A DNA stretch of 64,000 bases from Comamonadaceae bacterium (GCA_004144865.1 SEAY01000014.1:1-64000), one strand, 5' to 3'; positions 54,555 to 63,761 are shown, counted from the first letter of the stretch. Program-made: numbers and translations. Notes: generated by a model from the letters alone, not told the origin.

Positions 54555-56072
54555 ATGAAACCCCTCCGCTACGCATCCTGGTGCCAGTGCCGCGGCCGCG
54601 GCGCCGCTGGCCTGTGCCGCATGCCGCCTTCGCCCGACGTGATGGCGGCGCTCTTCATGGACTACAAGCGCGAGCGGCGGGCGGGCGAGACCTTCGCCCA
54701 GTACCTCGAGCGCATCGGCTTCGTCGATCCTTCCGTGGGCACCACGGGCATGGACGACCGGATGGTCGGCCACGTGCCGAGCGCCGGGGACATGCAGTTG
54801 ATCGCGGTGCCGGAGAAGAGGGTCAGCGGCCCCCTGCGCGTGGTCGTCCTGCTGGTGGACTTCGACGACCGGCCCGGGGTGCGCACGCCGCGCTCCTACG
54901 ACGACCTGCTCTTCTCGCGCAAGGAATACCCCACCGGCAGCATGCACGACTTCTATGCCGAGGCCAGCAACGGCAAGGTGGACGTGATCGGCTCCGTGCA
55001 CGGCTGGCTGCGCATGCCGCACGACTATGGCTACTACGTGAACGGCCGCTCCGGCACGGGCGCCACCTACCCCCGCAACTGCCAGGGCCTGGCCGAGGAC
55101 GCGGTGAAGGCTGCGCTCGCGCAGGGCGTCGACTTCCCGCAAGACCTCGACAAGCTGGGTGAAGGCTCCATCACGGCGCTGTTCATCGTGCACGCGGGCC
55201 GCGGCGCGGAAGTGCAGAAGACCCGCGCGCAGCAGGACGCGGAGATCTGGTCGCACAAGTGGGCGGTGGACTCGCCGGTGCAGGTGGCGCCCAACCTGCA
55301 TGCCGCCACCTACCTGGTGGTGCCGCAGGACTGCCTGGTGGGCGTGTGCGCGCACGAACTCGGCCACCTCGCTTTCCAGTGGCAGGACTTCTACGACCCC
55401 AACTACGAGGAGGACGGCCTCTACTGGGACGGCTCCGGCACCTGGGACCTGATGGCCGCGGGCTCCTACAACGGCGGCGGCAGTTCACCCGCGCATCCCG
55501 CGGTGCTGCACAAGACGCAGCATGGCTGGGTGCAGACCCAGACGGTCAAGACCTCCGGCTCCATCCAGGTCAAGCCGCTGGGCACGCCCGGCGCGCGGGC
55601 CGTGAAGATCGTGAGCCCCGCCTATGGTCCGGGGCAGTTCCTGCTGCTGGAGAACCGCCGCCGTGCCGGCTTCGACAGGTACCTCGAGGGCGAGGGCCTG
55701 CTGGTGTGGAAGGTGGACCTGGCCAGGGAAATGGAAGCGCCGGCCCGCCCCGGCATGCTGCTGGTGCAGGCCGACGGCGAGGCGCACCTCGACGGCGCGC
55801 GCGACGGCAATGCGGGGGACGACGGCGATCCGTTCCCCGGCAGCAGCCGTACGACGAAGCTGCTGGACACCGGTGCCATCAATACCAGCTTCCCGGACAG
55901 CCCGCCCTCCGGGGTGCGGCTGTCGAACATCCGCATCGACGCGGATGGCCTGGTGACGCTCGACGTGCACATCGGCCTGGCACCCATCAAGACCAAGGCG
56001 CCGGTCGCGCAGAACGTGATGCGCGGGAGGGCCGCCGCGAAGCCGAACGGCCGCGTGCAGCCGCCGGCCTGA
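54555..56072 (+). CDS. M6-family metallopeptidase (immune inhibitor A-like)
   Basis: A 505-residue zinc peptidase. The catalytic motif is HELGH (His267-Glu-x-x-His271, in GVCAHELGHLAFQWQDFYD), followed by GTWDLMAAGSYNGGG (the M6 Met-turn region, about 297-312). The N-terminal part has VVLLVDFDDRPG and SMHDFYAEASNGKVDV, also family features. The C-terminal 130 residues are beta-rich. Relatives are secreted, but here the N-terminus (MKPLRYASWCQCRGRGAAGL) has no hydrophobic signal core, so the export route is unclear. AAGGAG precedes the ATG at 54555. Its stop abuts the stop of the next, convergent gene. Confidence 0.85.
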   Translation: MKPLRYASWCQCRGRGAAGLCRMPPSPDVMAALFMDYKRERRAGETFAQYLERIGFVDPSVGTTGMDDRMVGHVPSAGDMQLIAVPEKRVSGPLRVVVLLVDFDDRPGVRTPRSYDDLLFSRKEYPTGSMHDFYAEASNGKVDVIGSVHGWLRMPHDYGYYVNGRSGTGATYPRNCQGLAEDAVKAALAQGVDFPQDLDKLGEGSITALFIVHAGRGAEVQKTRAQQDAEIWSHKWAVDSPVQVAPNLHAATYLVVPQDCLVGVCAHELGHLAFQWQDFYDPNYEEDGLYWDGSGTWDLMAAGSYNGGGSSPAHPAVLHKTQHGWVQTQTVKTSGSIQVKPLGTPGARAVKIVSPAYGPGQFLLLENRRRAGFDRYLEGEGLLVWKVDLAREMEAPARPGMLLVQADGEAHLDGARDGNAGDDGDPFPGSSRTTKLLDTGAINTSFPDSPPSGVRLSNIRIDADGLVTLDVHIGLAPIKTKAPVAQNVMRGRAAAKPNGRVQPPA

Positions 56073-56969
56073 TCAAACCTTGCGGCGCGCGGCGAGCAGG
56101 CGGTCGGCATAGTCCTGCCAGCGCGCGCCCTTGGGCAGTTCGCGGAACACGCCGGCGCGCGCCTGGTCGGCCACCCACTGCTGCTTGTCGGCGATGGAGG
56201 CCGTCATCAGCGGCTGGAAGCCGGCCTCGCGCACGGTGTTGGCCGCCTCGCGCATTTCCTCGGCGCGGCGCTGGCCGTGCTGCACCACGCGGCTGAAGAA
56301 GTAGGCGCCCTGCTCGCTCCAGTCGATGCTGGGAAAGGTTTCCTGCAGCGTGGGCAGCACGTGGTCTTCCACGCCGTAGGCACGGGCGGTGGCATAGCTC
56401 TCGATCACCAGGGCCTCCAGGCCCTTGATCATCACGCTGCGGCACATCTTGATGGCACTGGCCACGCCGAGCCTGTCGCTCACGGCCCTGGCGTCGCAGC
56501 CCCACGCCGTGAGCACTTGCGCAAGTTCGGCCGCCTTCGCGCCGCCCAGCAGCATGGGCACCCGGATGCCGTACGGCGGGATCGAGGTCATCACGCCGGC
56601 CTCGACGTAGTGCGCGCCACGCGCGTCGACCGCGGCGCCTGCCTTCCGCTTGGTGCCGGGCGAGGCGGAGTTGAGGTCGAGGAACACGGCGCCGGGACGC
56701 AGGAAGCGCGCGGCCTCTTCGGCGACGGCCAGCGTGTTCGAGGCGGTGACGGCGGAAATCACCAGGTCGCTGCCCTCGCAGAGTTCCTGCATGGAGGCGC
56801 AGGCTCGCACACCCGCGCCGCGTGCGTGCTCCTGTTCGGCCACGGCCAATTCGGCATCGGCGAACTTGAGGTCCCACGCCACCACCTGGGCCACGCGCGG
56901 CTTCAGGCCGCTGCCGAAGATCTTGCCGACCTCGCCGTAGCCGACCAGGCCGATGCGCTGCACTTGCAT
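56073..56969 (-). CDS. NAD(P)-dependent 3-hydroxyacid dehydrogenase-like protein with DUF1932 C-terminus
   Basis: A 298-residue protein of the 6-phosphogluconate/3-hydroxyisobutyrate dehydrogenase superfamily. The N-terminal Rossmann motif is IGLVGYGEVGKIFGSGL (about 6-22), then VISAVTASNT and FLDLNSASPGTKRKA. The C-terminal helical half (from about 185, SAIKMCRSVMIKGLEALVIES, with the catalytic Lys) is DUF1932-like. The substrate is unknown. It lies 28 bp downstream of livF on the same strand and is probably the last gene of the LIV-type transporter operon. Confidence 0.82.
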   Translation of the reverse strand: MQVQRIGLVGYGEVGKIFGSGLKPRVAQVVAWDLKFADAELAVAEQEHARGAGVRACASMQELCEGSDLVISAVTASNTLAVAEEAARFLRPGAVFLDLNSASPGTKRKAGAAVDARGAHYVEAGVMTSIPPYGIRVPMLLGGAKAAELAQVLTAWGCDARAVSDRLGVASAIKMCRSVMIKGLEALVIESYATARAYGVEDHVLPTLQETFPSIDWSEQGAYFFSRVVQHGQRRAEEMREAANTVREAGFQPLMTASIADKQQWVADQARAGVFRELPKGARWQDYADRLLAARRKV

Positions 56970-56997
56970 GGCGAACTCCGCGAAACGAAGAAGAAAG

Positions 56998-57702
56998 CTA
57001 GCGCGCGACGCCCAGCAGCTTGTCCAGCAGTTCGGGCGCGCCGCGCAGGGCCGCCGCGGTGTCCGAGTGCACCACGGTGCCGTGGTCCAGCACGATCGCA
57101 CGGTCGGAGATCGCGAGGATCGCCTGCGGATGCTGCTCCACGATGATGGCCGCGAGGCCTTCGTCGCGCGTGATGCGTGCGATCGCCTTCAGCAGCTCGC
57201 TGACGATGATGGGCGCCAGGCCTTCCAGCGGCTCGTCCAGCAGCAGCAGGCGCGGGTTGACCACCAGCGCGCGGCCCACGGCCAGCATCTGCTGCTCGCC
57301 ACCGGAAAGCTGCGTGCCCAGGTTGGTCTTGCGTTCGGCCAGGCGCGGGAACATCTCGTACACGCGCTCCGGCGTCCAGCGGCCCGGCCGCTGCACCGCC
57401 GTGAGGTTCTCGTGCACGGTGAGCGACTTGAAGATGTTGCGCTCCTGCGGCACCCAGCCGATGCCGGCCGCGGCGCGCTCGTGCGACGCCAGCTTGTGCA
57501 GCGTGGCACTGCCCAGCGCGATGGTGCCGCCGTGCTGGCGCGTCGCGCCCGCGAGCGTGTTGATCAGCGTGGTCTTGCCGGTGCCGTTGCGCCCCAGCAG
57601 GGCCAGCGTCTGGCCTTCGCCGAGGGAGAAGGACACATCGTGCAGCACCACGGCTTCGCCGTAGCCGGCACTGAGCTTGTCGACCTGGAGGAGTTCAGAC
57701 AT
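56998..57702 (-). CDS. livF: LIV-type ABC transporter ATP-binding protein LivF
   Basis: A 234-residue ATPase of the branched-chain-amino-acid-type importers. Walker A is GRNGTGKTT (about 37-45), the Q-loop VPQERNIFKSLTV, signature LSGGEQQMLAVGRAL (about 133-147) and Walker B LLLLDEPLEGLAP; IVEQHPQAIL carries the switch His. The GWVPQERNIF motif is typical of LivF. It overlaps livG by 8 bp. Confidence 0.93.
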   Translation of the reverse strand: MSELLQVDKLSAGYGEAVVLHDVSFSLGEGQTLALLGRNGTGKTTLINTLAGATRQHGGTIALGSATLHKLASHERAAAGIGWVPQERNIFKSLTVHENLTAVQRPGRWTPERVYEMFPRLAERKTNLGTQLSGGEQQMLAVGRALVVNPRLLLLDEPLEGLAPIIVSELLKAIARITRDEGLAAIIVEQHPQAILAISDRAIVLDHGTVVHSDTAAALRGAPELLDKLLGVAR

Positions 57703-58489
57703 GGCCGGCGGTCTCCATCGGCAGGGCCTCGTTGATTTCGTCGCCGTGGCCCAGGTACACCGCCTTCACCTCGGGGTTGTTCGCGATCTCGTCGGGCGTG
57801 CCCTCGGTGAGCACGGCGCCGTTGACCAGCACGGTCATGCGGTCGGCAAAGCTGAAGACCAGGTCCATGTCGTGCTCGATCAGCAGCACCGACACGTCCG
57901 CCGGCAGGGCGGCTACGGTCTGCAGCAGTTCCTCGCGTTCGCCGGCGGGAACGCCCGCGACGGGCTCGTCCAGCAGCAGCACGCGCGGCTCGCAAGCCAG
58001 GGCGATGGCGATCTCCAGCAGGCGGCGCTTGCCGTACGCCAGGTGCTCGGTGCGCTGGTTCATCACTTCGGCCAGGTGGAACTGCTCCAGCAGCTGGTGG
58101 GCGCGCTCCGCAATGCCCTTGTGCTTTCCCAGCGGCGCCCAGAAGCGCGCGCCCAGGCCGGTGTGCTGCGACACGACCAGCGCCAGCGTCTCCAGCGGCG
58201 TCATGGTGGAGAACAGCTGGTTGATCTGGAAGGTGCGCACCATGCCGCGGCGCACCCGCTTGTAGGGCGCCAGGTTCGTGATGTCCTGGCCTTCCAGCAC
58301 GATGCGGCCCTCGGTGGCGGGCAGCACGCCAGTCAGCAGGTTGATCAGCGTGGTCTTGCCGGCGCCGTTGGGCCCGATCAGCGCATGGCGCGCGCCGCGG
58401 CGGACGTCGAGCGTGACGTTGTTCGTGGCGGTGATGCCGCCGAACTTCTTCACCAGCCCCTTGCAGGAGAGAACGATGTCTTGCGTCAT
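57695..58489 (-). CDS. livG: LIV-type ABC transporter ATP-binding protein LivG
   Basis: A 264-residue ATPase. Walker A GPNGAGKTT (about 39-47), the LivG-type RTFQINQLFSTMTPLE segment, a signature reading LAYGKRRLLEIAIAL (about 159-173; the usual LSYG.. variant of LivG) and Walker B VLLLDEPVAGVP are present. LIEHDMDLVFSFADRM carries the switch His. Its ATG overlaps the livM stop by 4 bp. Confidence 0.93.
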   Translation of the reverse strand: MTQDIVLSCKGLVKKFGGITATNNVTLDVRRGARHALIGPNGAGKTTLINLLTGVLPATEGRIVLEGQDITNLAPYKRVRRGMVRTFQINQLFSTMTPLETLALVVSQHTGLGARFWAPLGKHKGIAERAHQLLEQFHLAEVMNQRTEHLAYGKRRLLEIAIALACEPRVLLLDEPVAGVPAGEREELLQTVAALPADVSVLLIEHDMDLVFSFADRMTVLVNGAVLTEGTPDEIANNPEVKAVYLGHGDEINEALPMETAGHV

Positions 58490-59466
58490 GCCTTGCTCCG
58501 CCGGAACCAGGTCCAGGGCTTGAAGAAGCGGTCGCGGCCCACCAGCACCAGCACCACGAGGAACAGGCCCAGCCAGAAGGTCCAGTACTGTGGCGTGACG
58601 GCGGAGATGACGTCCTGCAGCAGCTTGAAGACGATGGCGCCGGTCACGCCGCCGTACAGCCAGCCCGTGCCGCCCACGACGAGCAGCAGCATCAGGTCGG
58701 CGGAGCGATGGAAGTCGAACAGGTCGAGCGAAGCGAAGCCGGTGGTTTGCGCCAGCAGCGCGCCGGCCGCCCCGGCGAACGCCGCCGCCAGGGTGTAAAC
58801 GGCGAACAGCCGCCCCGTCACCGGGATGCCGATGGCCATCGCGCGCAGGCGGTTGTCGCGGATCGCCATCAACGTGGCACCGAACGGCGAATGCGCGATG
58901 CGGCGGGCAACGAAGAACAGGACCAGCAGCACGGTGAGCGAGTAGTACGCGGCGACGCGGCCCTCGATGTCGAAGTCCCACTGGCCCAGCACCGGGCCCA
59001 TGATCACGCCCTGCAGGCCGTCGGCGCCGCCCGTCAGCCAGTCGAGCTTGTTGGCGAGCTCGTACATGATGAGGCCGATGCCCAGCGTCACCATGAGGCG
59101 CGTGAGGTCGCTGCCCCGCTGGATGGTGAAGCTGGCCACGGCGCCCAGGGCCGTGGCGCACACGACGCCGAAGGCCAGCCCCAGCAGCGGATCGGGCATG
59201 AAGTGCTTCGCGAACAGCGCCGCGGCGTAACCGCCCATCCCGAAGAAGGCCGCGTGGCCCAGCGAGACGATGCCGGTGTAGCCCAGGATCAGGTCGAGCG
59301 ACACCGCGAACAGCGCCACGATGGCGACCTCGTTGATGATCAGCGCGTACTGCGGGAACACGGCAGGCGCGAGGAAGGCCGCGATCCACAGCAGCGGTTC
59401 CCAGAACTTGATGCGATTGGTGCGCATCAGCGAATCGCGGGCGGTGACGGTGACGGGCGCGCTCAT
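58486..59466 (-). CDS. livM: LIV-type ABC transporter permease LivM
   Basis: A 326-residue inner membrane permease with about nine helices. It has LDLILGYTGIVSLGHAAFFGMGGY (about 57-80) and the cytoplasmic coupling loop FGATLMAIRDNRLRAMAIGI (about 190-210), both LivM hallmarks. The C-terminus is basic (WTWFRRSKA). It overlaps livG and livH by 4 bp on either side. Confidence 0.93.
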   Translation of the reverse strand: MSAPVTVTARDSLMRTNRIKFWEPLLWIAAFLAPAVFPQYALIINEVAIVALFAVSLDLILGYTGIVSLGHAAFFGMGGYAAALFAKHFMPDPLLGLAFGVVCATALGAVASFTIQRGSDLTRLMVTLGIGLIMYELANKLDWLTGGADGLQGVIMGPVLGQWDFDIEGRVAAYYSLTVLLVLFFVARRIAHSPFGATLMAIRDNRLRAMAIGIPVTGRLFAVYTLAAAFAGAAGALLAQTTGFASLDLFDFHRSADLMLLLVVGGTGWLYGGVTGAIVFKLLQDVISAVTPQYWTFWLGLFLVVLVLVGRDRFFKPWTWFRRSKA

Positions 59467-60338
59467 GCCTTGCCTCCGGTGCGGACGAACAGGCCTTGCG
59501 GCCGCCAGAGCAGGATGGCGATCATGAGGCAGTAGACGATGAAGGCCCCCATCTTGGGGATGTAGTACTTGCCCGCCACGTCGGCGATGCCGAGCAGCAG
59601 CGCCGCCAGCAGCGGACCGGTGATCGACGAGGTGCCGCCCAGCGCCACCACGATCAGGAAGTACACCATGAACTTGAGGGGGAACTGCGGGTCGAGGCCC
59701 AGCACCTCCGCGCCCAGCGCCCCCCCCAGGCCGGCGAGCCCGGAACCGAAGGCGAAGGTGGTGAGGAACACCACGTTGACGTTGATGCCCATGCCGGCGG
59801 CCACGCGCTGGTCGTCCACCGACGCGCGCAGGCGGCTGCCGAAGCGCGTCTTCGACAGCACGTACTGCAAACCCACAGTGAGCGCGGCGCACACGGCGAT
59901 GATGAACAGGCGGTAGTGGCCCATGCCCAGCGTCGCCTCGCCAAAGCGCAGCTCGGTGCGGCCCTTGAGCCATTCGGGCAGTTGCACGATCTGCTGCGTG
60001 GAGCCGACGAAGTAGTCGATCGCCGCCACGGCCATGAAGACCAGGCCGATGGAGAACAGCACCTGGTCCAGGTGCGGGCGGTGGTACAGCGGCCGGTACA
60101 GGGTGCGCTCGAGAACCGCGCCCAGCAGCGCGGCGCCCAGGAAGGCAAGCGGCAGGCACACCAGGAACGGCACGTCGTAGCGCTGCATCCCGATCACCAG
60201 GATGTAGCCGCCCACCATGGCGAACGCGCCGTGGGCGAGGTTGATGAAGTTCATCAGGCCCATCGTCACCGCCAGGCCGACGGCGAGGATGAACAGCAGC
60301 ATGCCGTAGGCGATGCCGTCGAAGAGGATGGTCAACAT
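59463..60338 (-). CDS. livH: LIV-type ABC transporter permease LivH
   Basis: A 291-residue permease with about eight helices. LivH features are FDGIAYGMLLFILAVGLAVTMGLMNFINLAHGAFAMVGGY (in pieces over 6-45) and the coupling loop FGSRLRASVDDQRVAAGMGI (about 145-164). It lies 119 bp from the binding-protein gene; that space carries an inverted repeat. Confidence 0.93.
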   Translation of the reverse strand: MLTILFDGIAYGMLLFILAVGLAVTMGLMNFINLAHGAFAMVGGYILVIGMQRYDVPFLVCLPLAFLGAALLGAVLERTLYRPLYHRPHLDQVLFSIGLVFMAVAAIDYFVGSTQQIVQLPEWLKGRTELRFGEATLGMGHYRLFIIAVCAALTVGLQYVLSKTRFGSRLRASVDDQRVAAGMGINVNVVFLTTFAFGSGLAGLGGALGAEVLGLDPQFPLKFMVYFLIVVALGGTSSITGPLLAALLLGIADVAGKYYIPKMGAFIVYCLMIAILLWRPQGLFVRTGGKA

Positions 60339-60353
60339 GGCTGGGGGATTGTG

Positions 60354-60443
60354 CTCCCTCCCCCTCTGGGGGAGGGTTGGGGTGGGGGCGCGCTCCGCAG
60401 CGGGGGAGCCCCCATCCCGGCCTTCCCCCAGAGGGGGAAGGAG
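60354..60443. repeat. GC-rich inverted repeat between livH and the binding-protein gene
   Basis: CCCTCCCCCTCTGGGGGAGG and CCTTCCCCCAGAGGGGGAAG are each small palindromes and also pair with one another around a central GGGGG...CCCCC stretch. The unit looks like a dispersed repeat placed inside an operon. It could lower expression of the permease and ATPase genes relative to the binding protein, as such hairpins often do. Confidence 0.75.
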
Positions 60444-60457
60444 GAAAGGCAGGCGCC

Positions 60458-61630
60458 TTACTTCGTCTTGCCCGGGTCCTTCACGTCCTTGATGACGTCG
60501 AATTCCGCGTTCCAGAGCTGGCCGTCCTTCTTCTCCACCTTGCGCAGGTAGATGTTCTGCACGACGTCGCGGGTCTGCGCGTCGATGAACATCGGGCCGC
60601 GCGGGCTTTCGAACACCTGGCCCTTCATGGCTTCCAGCAGCGCGGTGCCGCCGCCCTTGCCGCCGGTCTTCTTCAGCGCTTCGTAGATGACGCGCATGCC
60701 GTCGTAGCCGCCCACGGCCATGAAGTTCGGGCGCAGGCCCTTGTTGGCCTTCATGAAGGCGTCGACGAACTTCTTGTTCGCGGCGCTCGGATGCGCGGCG
60801 GAGTAGTGGTGCGAAGTGACCACGCCCAGGGCGACGTCGCCCATGTCGTTGAGCAGGTCGTCGTCCGTCACGTCGCCGGTACCGATCAGGCGGATGCCGG
60901 CCTTGTCCATGCCGCGCTCGGCGAACTGCTTCATCACCGCGGTGCCGGCGCCCGAGGGCACGAACACGAACAGCGCGTCGGGCTTGATGTCACGCACCTT
61001 CTGCAGGAAGGGGGCGAAGTCCGGGCTGCGCAGCGGCACGCGCAGGTTCTCGACGACCTGGGCGCCGTTGAACTTCATGCGCTCGGTGAAGTACTTCTCG
61101 GCGTCGATGCCCGGGCCGTAGTCGGACACCAGCGTGACGACCTTCTTGATGCCGTTCTTGGGCGCCCAGTCCGCCAGGGCGACGGAAGCCTGCGGCAGCG
61201 TGAAGCTGGTGCGCACGATGAAGGGCGAGGCCTGCGTGATGCTGGAGGTCGCAGCGGCCATCACCACCAGCGGGGTCTTGGACTGCGTGGCCAGCGGGGC
61301 GACGGCCATGGCGGAGGGCGTGATGCCCATGCCGGCGATCACGTTCACCTTCTCGTTGACGATCAGTTCCTGCGCCAGGCGACGGGTCATGTCGGGCAGG
61401 CTGGTGTCGTCCTTCAGGATCAGCTGCACCTTCTTGCCGGCGACGGTGTCGCCGTTCTGCGCCATCCACAGGCGGGCCGCCGCCTCGATCTGGCGGCCGG
61501 TGGTGGCCTGCTGGCCCGTCATCGGCAGGACCAGGCCGATCTTGAAGACGTTGTCCTGCGCCAGGCCCAGGCCGCTGGCGCCGACGAGGCCGACGGCGAG
61601 GGCCGTGTGAAGGAAGGTTCTCTTTTGCAT
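60458..61630 (-). CDS. LIV-type ABC transporter substrate-binding protein
   Basis: A 390-residue periplasmic binding protein (PBP type 1). Residues 1-24 are a signal peptide (ending GLAQ). The mature part begins VFKIGLVLPMTGQQATTGRQIEAAARLWM, and NVIAGMGITPSAMAVAPLATQSKTPLVVMAAATS and DALFVFVPSGAG are typical. Members closest to this form often bind aromatic acids as well as amino acids; the ligand is unknown. It is the first gene of the livHMGF unit. AAGGAG-like sequence precedes the ATG. Confidence 0.9.
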   Translation of the reverse strand: MQKRTFLHTALAVGLVGASGLGLAQDNVFKIGLVLPMTGQQATTGRQIEAAARLWMAQNGDTVAGKKVQLILKDDTSLPDMTRRLAQELIVNEKVNVIAGMGITPSAMAVAPLATQSKTPLVVMAAATSSITQASPFIVRTSFTLPQASVALADWAPKNGIKKVVTLVSDYGPGIDAEKYFTERMKFNGAQVVENLRVPLRSPDFAPFLQKVRDIKPDALFVFVPSGAGTAVMKQFAERGMDKAGIRLIGTGDVTDDDLLNDMGDVALGVVTSHHYSAAHPSAANKKFVDAFMKANKGLRPNFMAVGGYDGMRVIYEALKKTGGKGGGTALLEAMKGQVFESPRGPMFIDAQTRDVVQNIYLRKVEKKDGQLWNAEFDVIKDVKDPGKTK

Positions 61631-61728
61631 GGCGGGGTCTCCTTAGGGGGGATGCTGCAGGTGGCGCATTCTGAGCGCGGCCTGCGCAGGGACAAAGATG
61701 GGAGTGTGCTCTAGCAGTTATGTCGGAA

Positions 61729-61740
61729 TTCGATATCGAA
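61729..61740. promoter_or_regulatory. 12-bp palindrome in the gap between two divergent binding-protein genes
   Basis: TTCGATATCGAA is a perfect palindrome in an AT-rich part of the 202-bp gap, about 100 bp from both start codons. A related CCGATATTTC follows. It may be an operator shared by both transport units; no regulator family can be named. Confidence 0.45.
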
Positions 61741-61832
61741 CCGTCCGATATTTCACGCTCGCAGGCCCAGCACTTGTTGATGTAACGCAATGACACATTT
61801 ACCATAGGGTCGTCACAAATCGGAGGATCCCG

Positions 61833-62984
61833 ATGAAGTACCCCTCTCCCCTGCTGTCCCGCATGGCCCGCACCGCACTCCTGGCGGTCGCCGGCTTCAC
61901 CCTCGCCGTCGGCGCTTCCGCCCAGGAAGTCACGTTCGGCCAGGTCGGCCCCTTCACCGTCATCCCCGTGCCCGATGCGCCGGAGATCAAGCAAGGCATC
62001 GAGGCCTTTGTGAAGCAGGCCAACGCCAGCGGCGGCCTGCGCGGGCAGAAGATCAACTTCTTCGACGTCGACGACCGCTACTCCGGCGAAGGCTTCGTCG
62101 AGCAGTTCGGCAAGGCGATGGACCGCAAGCCGCTGGTGCTGCTGTCGCCCATCGGCTCGGCCGCCATGGGCGCGCTGTTCAAGGAGAAGCTCCTCGACCG
62201 CAACGACGTGGTGGTGATGAACGCCATTCCGGGGGCGGAGAGCTTCCGCAGCCCCGGCCACGCGCGCCTGTTCCACATCCGCGCGGGCGACAAGCAGCAG
62301 ATCGAGAAGATCGTGCTGCACGCCCGCACGCTGGGCACCTCGCGCATGTCGGTTCTGTACCAGGACCTGGCCATCGGCACGTCGGGCTGGGCCATGGCCG
62401 AAGAGGCGGCCAAGGCGACCGGCGGGCTGAACCTCAAGGGCGTGAAGTCCGGCACCGACGCCGCCGTGCTGGCCACCGCCGCGCAGCAGGTGAAGGACCA
62501 GGATCCGCAGGCCGTGCTGGTGGTGGGCGCGCCCCGCTTCATGGCCGAAGGCGTCGCGGCGCTGCGCAAGGCCGGCGTTTCGCAATCGCTGTTCGTGCTG
62601 TCCTATGTGCCCGCGGGCCTGCTGGTGAAGCTGGCAGGCGCCGAGGGCGCACGCGGCGTCGGCATCGCGCAGACGTATCCGAACCCCAACGGCATCGTGC
62701 TGCCGCTGCAGCGCGAGTTCCAGGCGGCGATGAAGGCGGCGCACCCCAACCTGCAGAAGTACACGCCCTTCCAGCTCGAGGGCTACCTCTCGGCGCGCGT
62801 CGTCGCCGAAGCCATGAAGCGCAGCAAGGAGAAGGAAATCACCCCGGCCGCGCTGGATCGCGCGCTGCGCGGCGCCGGCGAGATGGACTTCGGTGGCTAC
62901 CGCGTCGACTTCACGAAGAGCAACGTCGGCAGCCGCTGGGTGGACATCGGCGTGGTGACGCAGGACGGCAAGATCCGCTACTGA
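61833..62984 (+). CDS. LIV-type periplasmic substrate-binding protein, second and divergent
   Basis: A 383-residue PBP type 1 protein. It has a signal peptide (residues 1-30, ending GASAQ), then VTFGQVGPFTVIPVPDAPEIKQGIEAFVKQANASGGLRGQ in pieces, and the family DFTKSNVGSRWVDIGVV near the end. It resembles the group of amino acid/amide binding proteins that often stand alone in Burkholderiales. It is divergent from the first LIV-type binding protein, and no membrane genes follow on its strand, so it may share the livHMGF components. GGAGG precedes the ATG at 61833. Its last 7 bp overlap the convergent GntR gene. Confidence 0.87.
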   Translation: MKYPSPLLSRMARTALLAVAGFTLAVGASAQEVTFGQVGPFTVIPVPDAPEIKQGIEAFVKQANASGGLRGQKINFFDVDDRYSGEGFVEQFGKAMDRKPLVLLSPIGSAAMGALFKEKLLDRNDVVVMNAIPGAESFRSPGHARLFHIRAGDKQQIEKIVLHARTLGTSRMSVLYQDLAIGTSGWAMAEEAAKATGGLNLKGVKSGTDAAVLATAAQQVKDQDPQAVLVVGAPRFMAEGVAALRKAGVSQSLFVLSYVPAGLLVKLAGAEGARGVGIAQTYPNPNGIVLPLQREFQAAMKAAHPNLQKYTPFQLEGYLSARVVAEAMKRSKEKEITPAALDRALRGAGEMDFGGYRVDFTKSNVGSRWVDIGVVTQDGKIRY

Positions 62985-63742
62985 CCCCGCTGGCGGATCA
63001 GCCGCATCCCAGGCATGCGCTCGAGGTGCGGCCCGCCCACCGCCTCGCGCAGGTTGCGCTGCGCAAGCCGCGAGTGCTCGCGCATGATGCCCTCGGCGCG
63101 TGAGCCCTCGCGCCGCTCGATCGCGTCGAGCACCTGCCGGTGCTGGTCCTGCGCGACGATCAGCATGTCGCGCGCCCTGGGCGAATTCGCCTGCACCACC
63201 ACGAAGCCCGAGGGCGAGGCGAACGGCAGGTTCACCACCCGCTCCAGCTCGCGCGCCAGCACCGTGCTGCCCGCCATCTCGGCCAGCAGCACGTGGAAGC
63301 GCTGGTTCAGCCGCACGTACTGCGTGAAGCCTTCGTCATCGAGCGCCGGCTGTTCCAGCAGGCCATCGATGTCCGCCAGGCAGGCACGCGCCTCGTTCAG
63401 CACCACGGCCGCCACGCCACGCTCGGCGGCCAGGCGCGCCGCGAGGCCTTCGATCGTGCCGCGCAGTTCGATGGCATCGGCAACGTCCCGCTCGGAGAAA
63501 GTGCGCACGGCATAGCCGCCGTTGGGCAGCACCTCCAGCAGGCCCTCCTGCTCCAGCCGCATCAGCGCCGCCCGGATCGGTGTGCGCGATACGCCCAGCC
63601 GCTCCACCAACGTGAGCTCGGCGATGCGGGCGCCACCCGGCAGGTCGCCCGCCAGGATCATTTCGCGCAGCCGCAACTGGGCCTTGACGGCCTGGGAACC
63701 GCCGGATTCGTCGGCCGGGCGAAGGGGGACCTGGGCGCTCAT
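62978..63742 (-). CDS. vanR: GntR/FadR-family regulator, probable vanillate repressor VanR
   Basis: A 254-residue GntR regulator of the FCD (FadR) type. The winged helix (about 18-80) contains LTLVERLGVSRTPIRAALMRLEQEGLLE in pieces; the effector domain (from about 95) holds metal-binding-type His residues in RFHVLLAEM and DQHRQVLDAI. It is divergent from vanA, the arrangement of VanR repressors, with palindromic GTATAC sites in the gap. The ligand is therefore probably vanillate. The identification as VanR depends on the neighbour. Confidence 0.82.
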   Translation of the reverse strand: MSAQVPLRPADESGGSQAVKAQLRLREMILAGDLPGGARIAELTLVERLGVSRTPIRAALMRLEQEGLLEVLPNGGYAVRTFSERDVADAIELRGTIEGLAARLAAERGVAAVVLNEARACLADIDGLLEQPALDDEGFTQYVRLNQRFHVLLAEMAGSTVLARELERVVNLPFASPSGFVVVQANSPRARDMLIVAQDQHRQVLDAIERREGSRAEGIMREHSRLAQRNLREAVGGPHLERMPGMRLIRQRGQ

Positions 63743-63753
63743 GGACGGACTTC

Positions 63754-63761
63754 TGTATACA
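63754..63761. promoter_or_regulatory. TGTATACA palindrome near the vanR start
   Basis: An 8-bp palindrome 12 bp upstream of the vanR start codon, sharing its core with the stronger 16-bp site at 63851-63866. It may give autoregulation. Confidence 0.5.
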
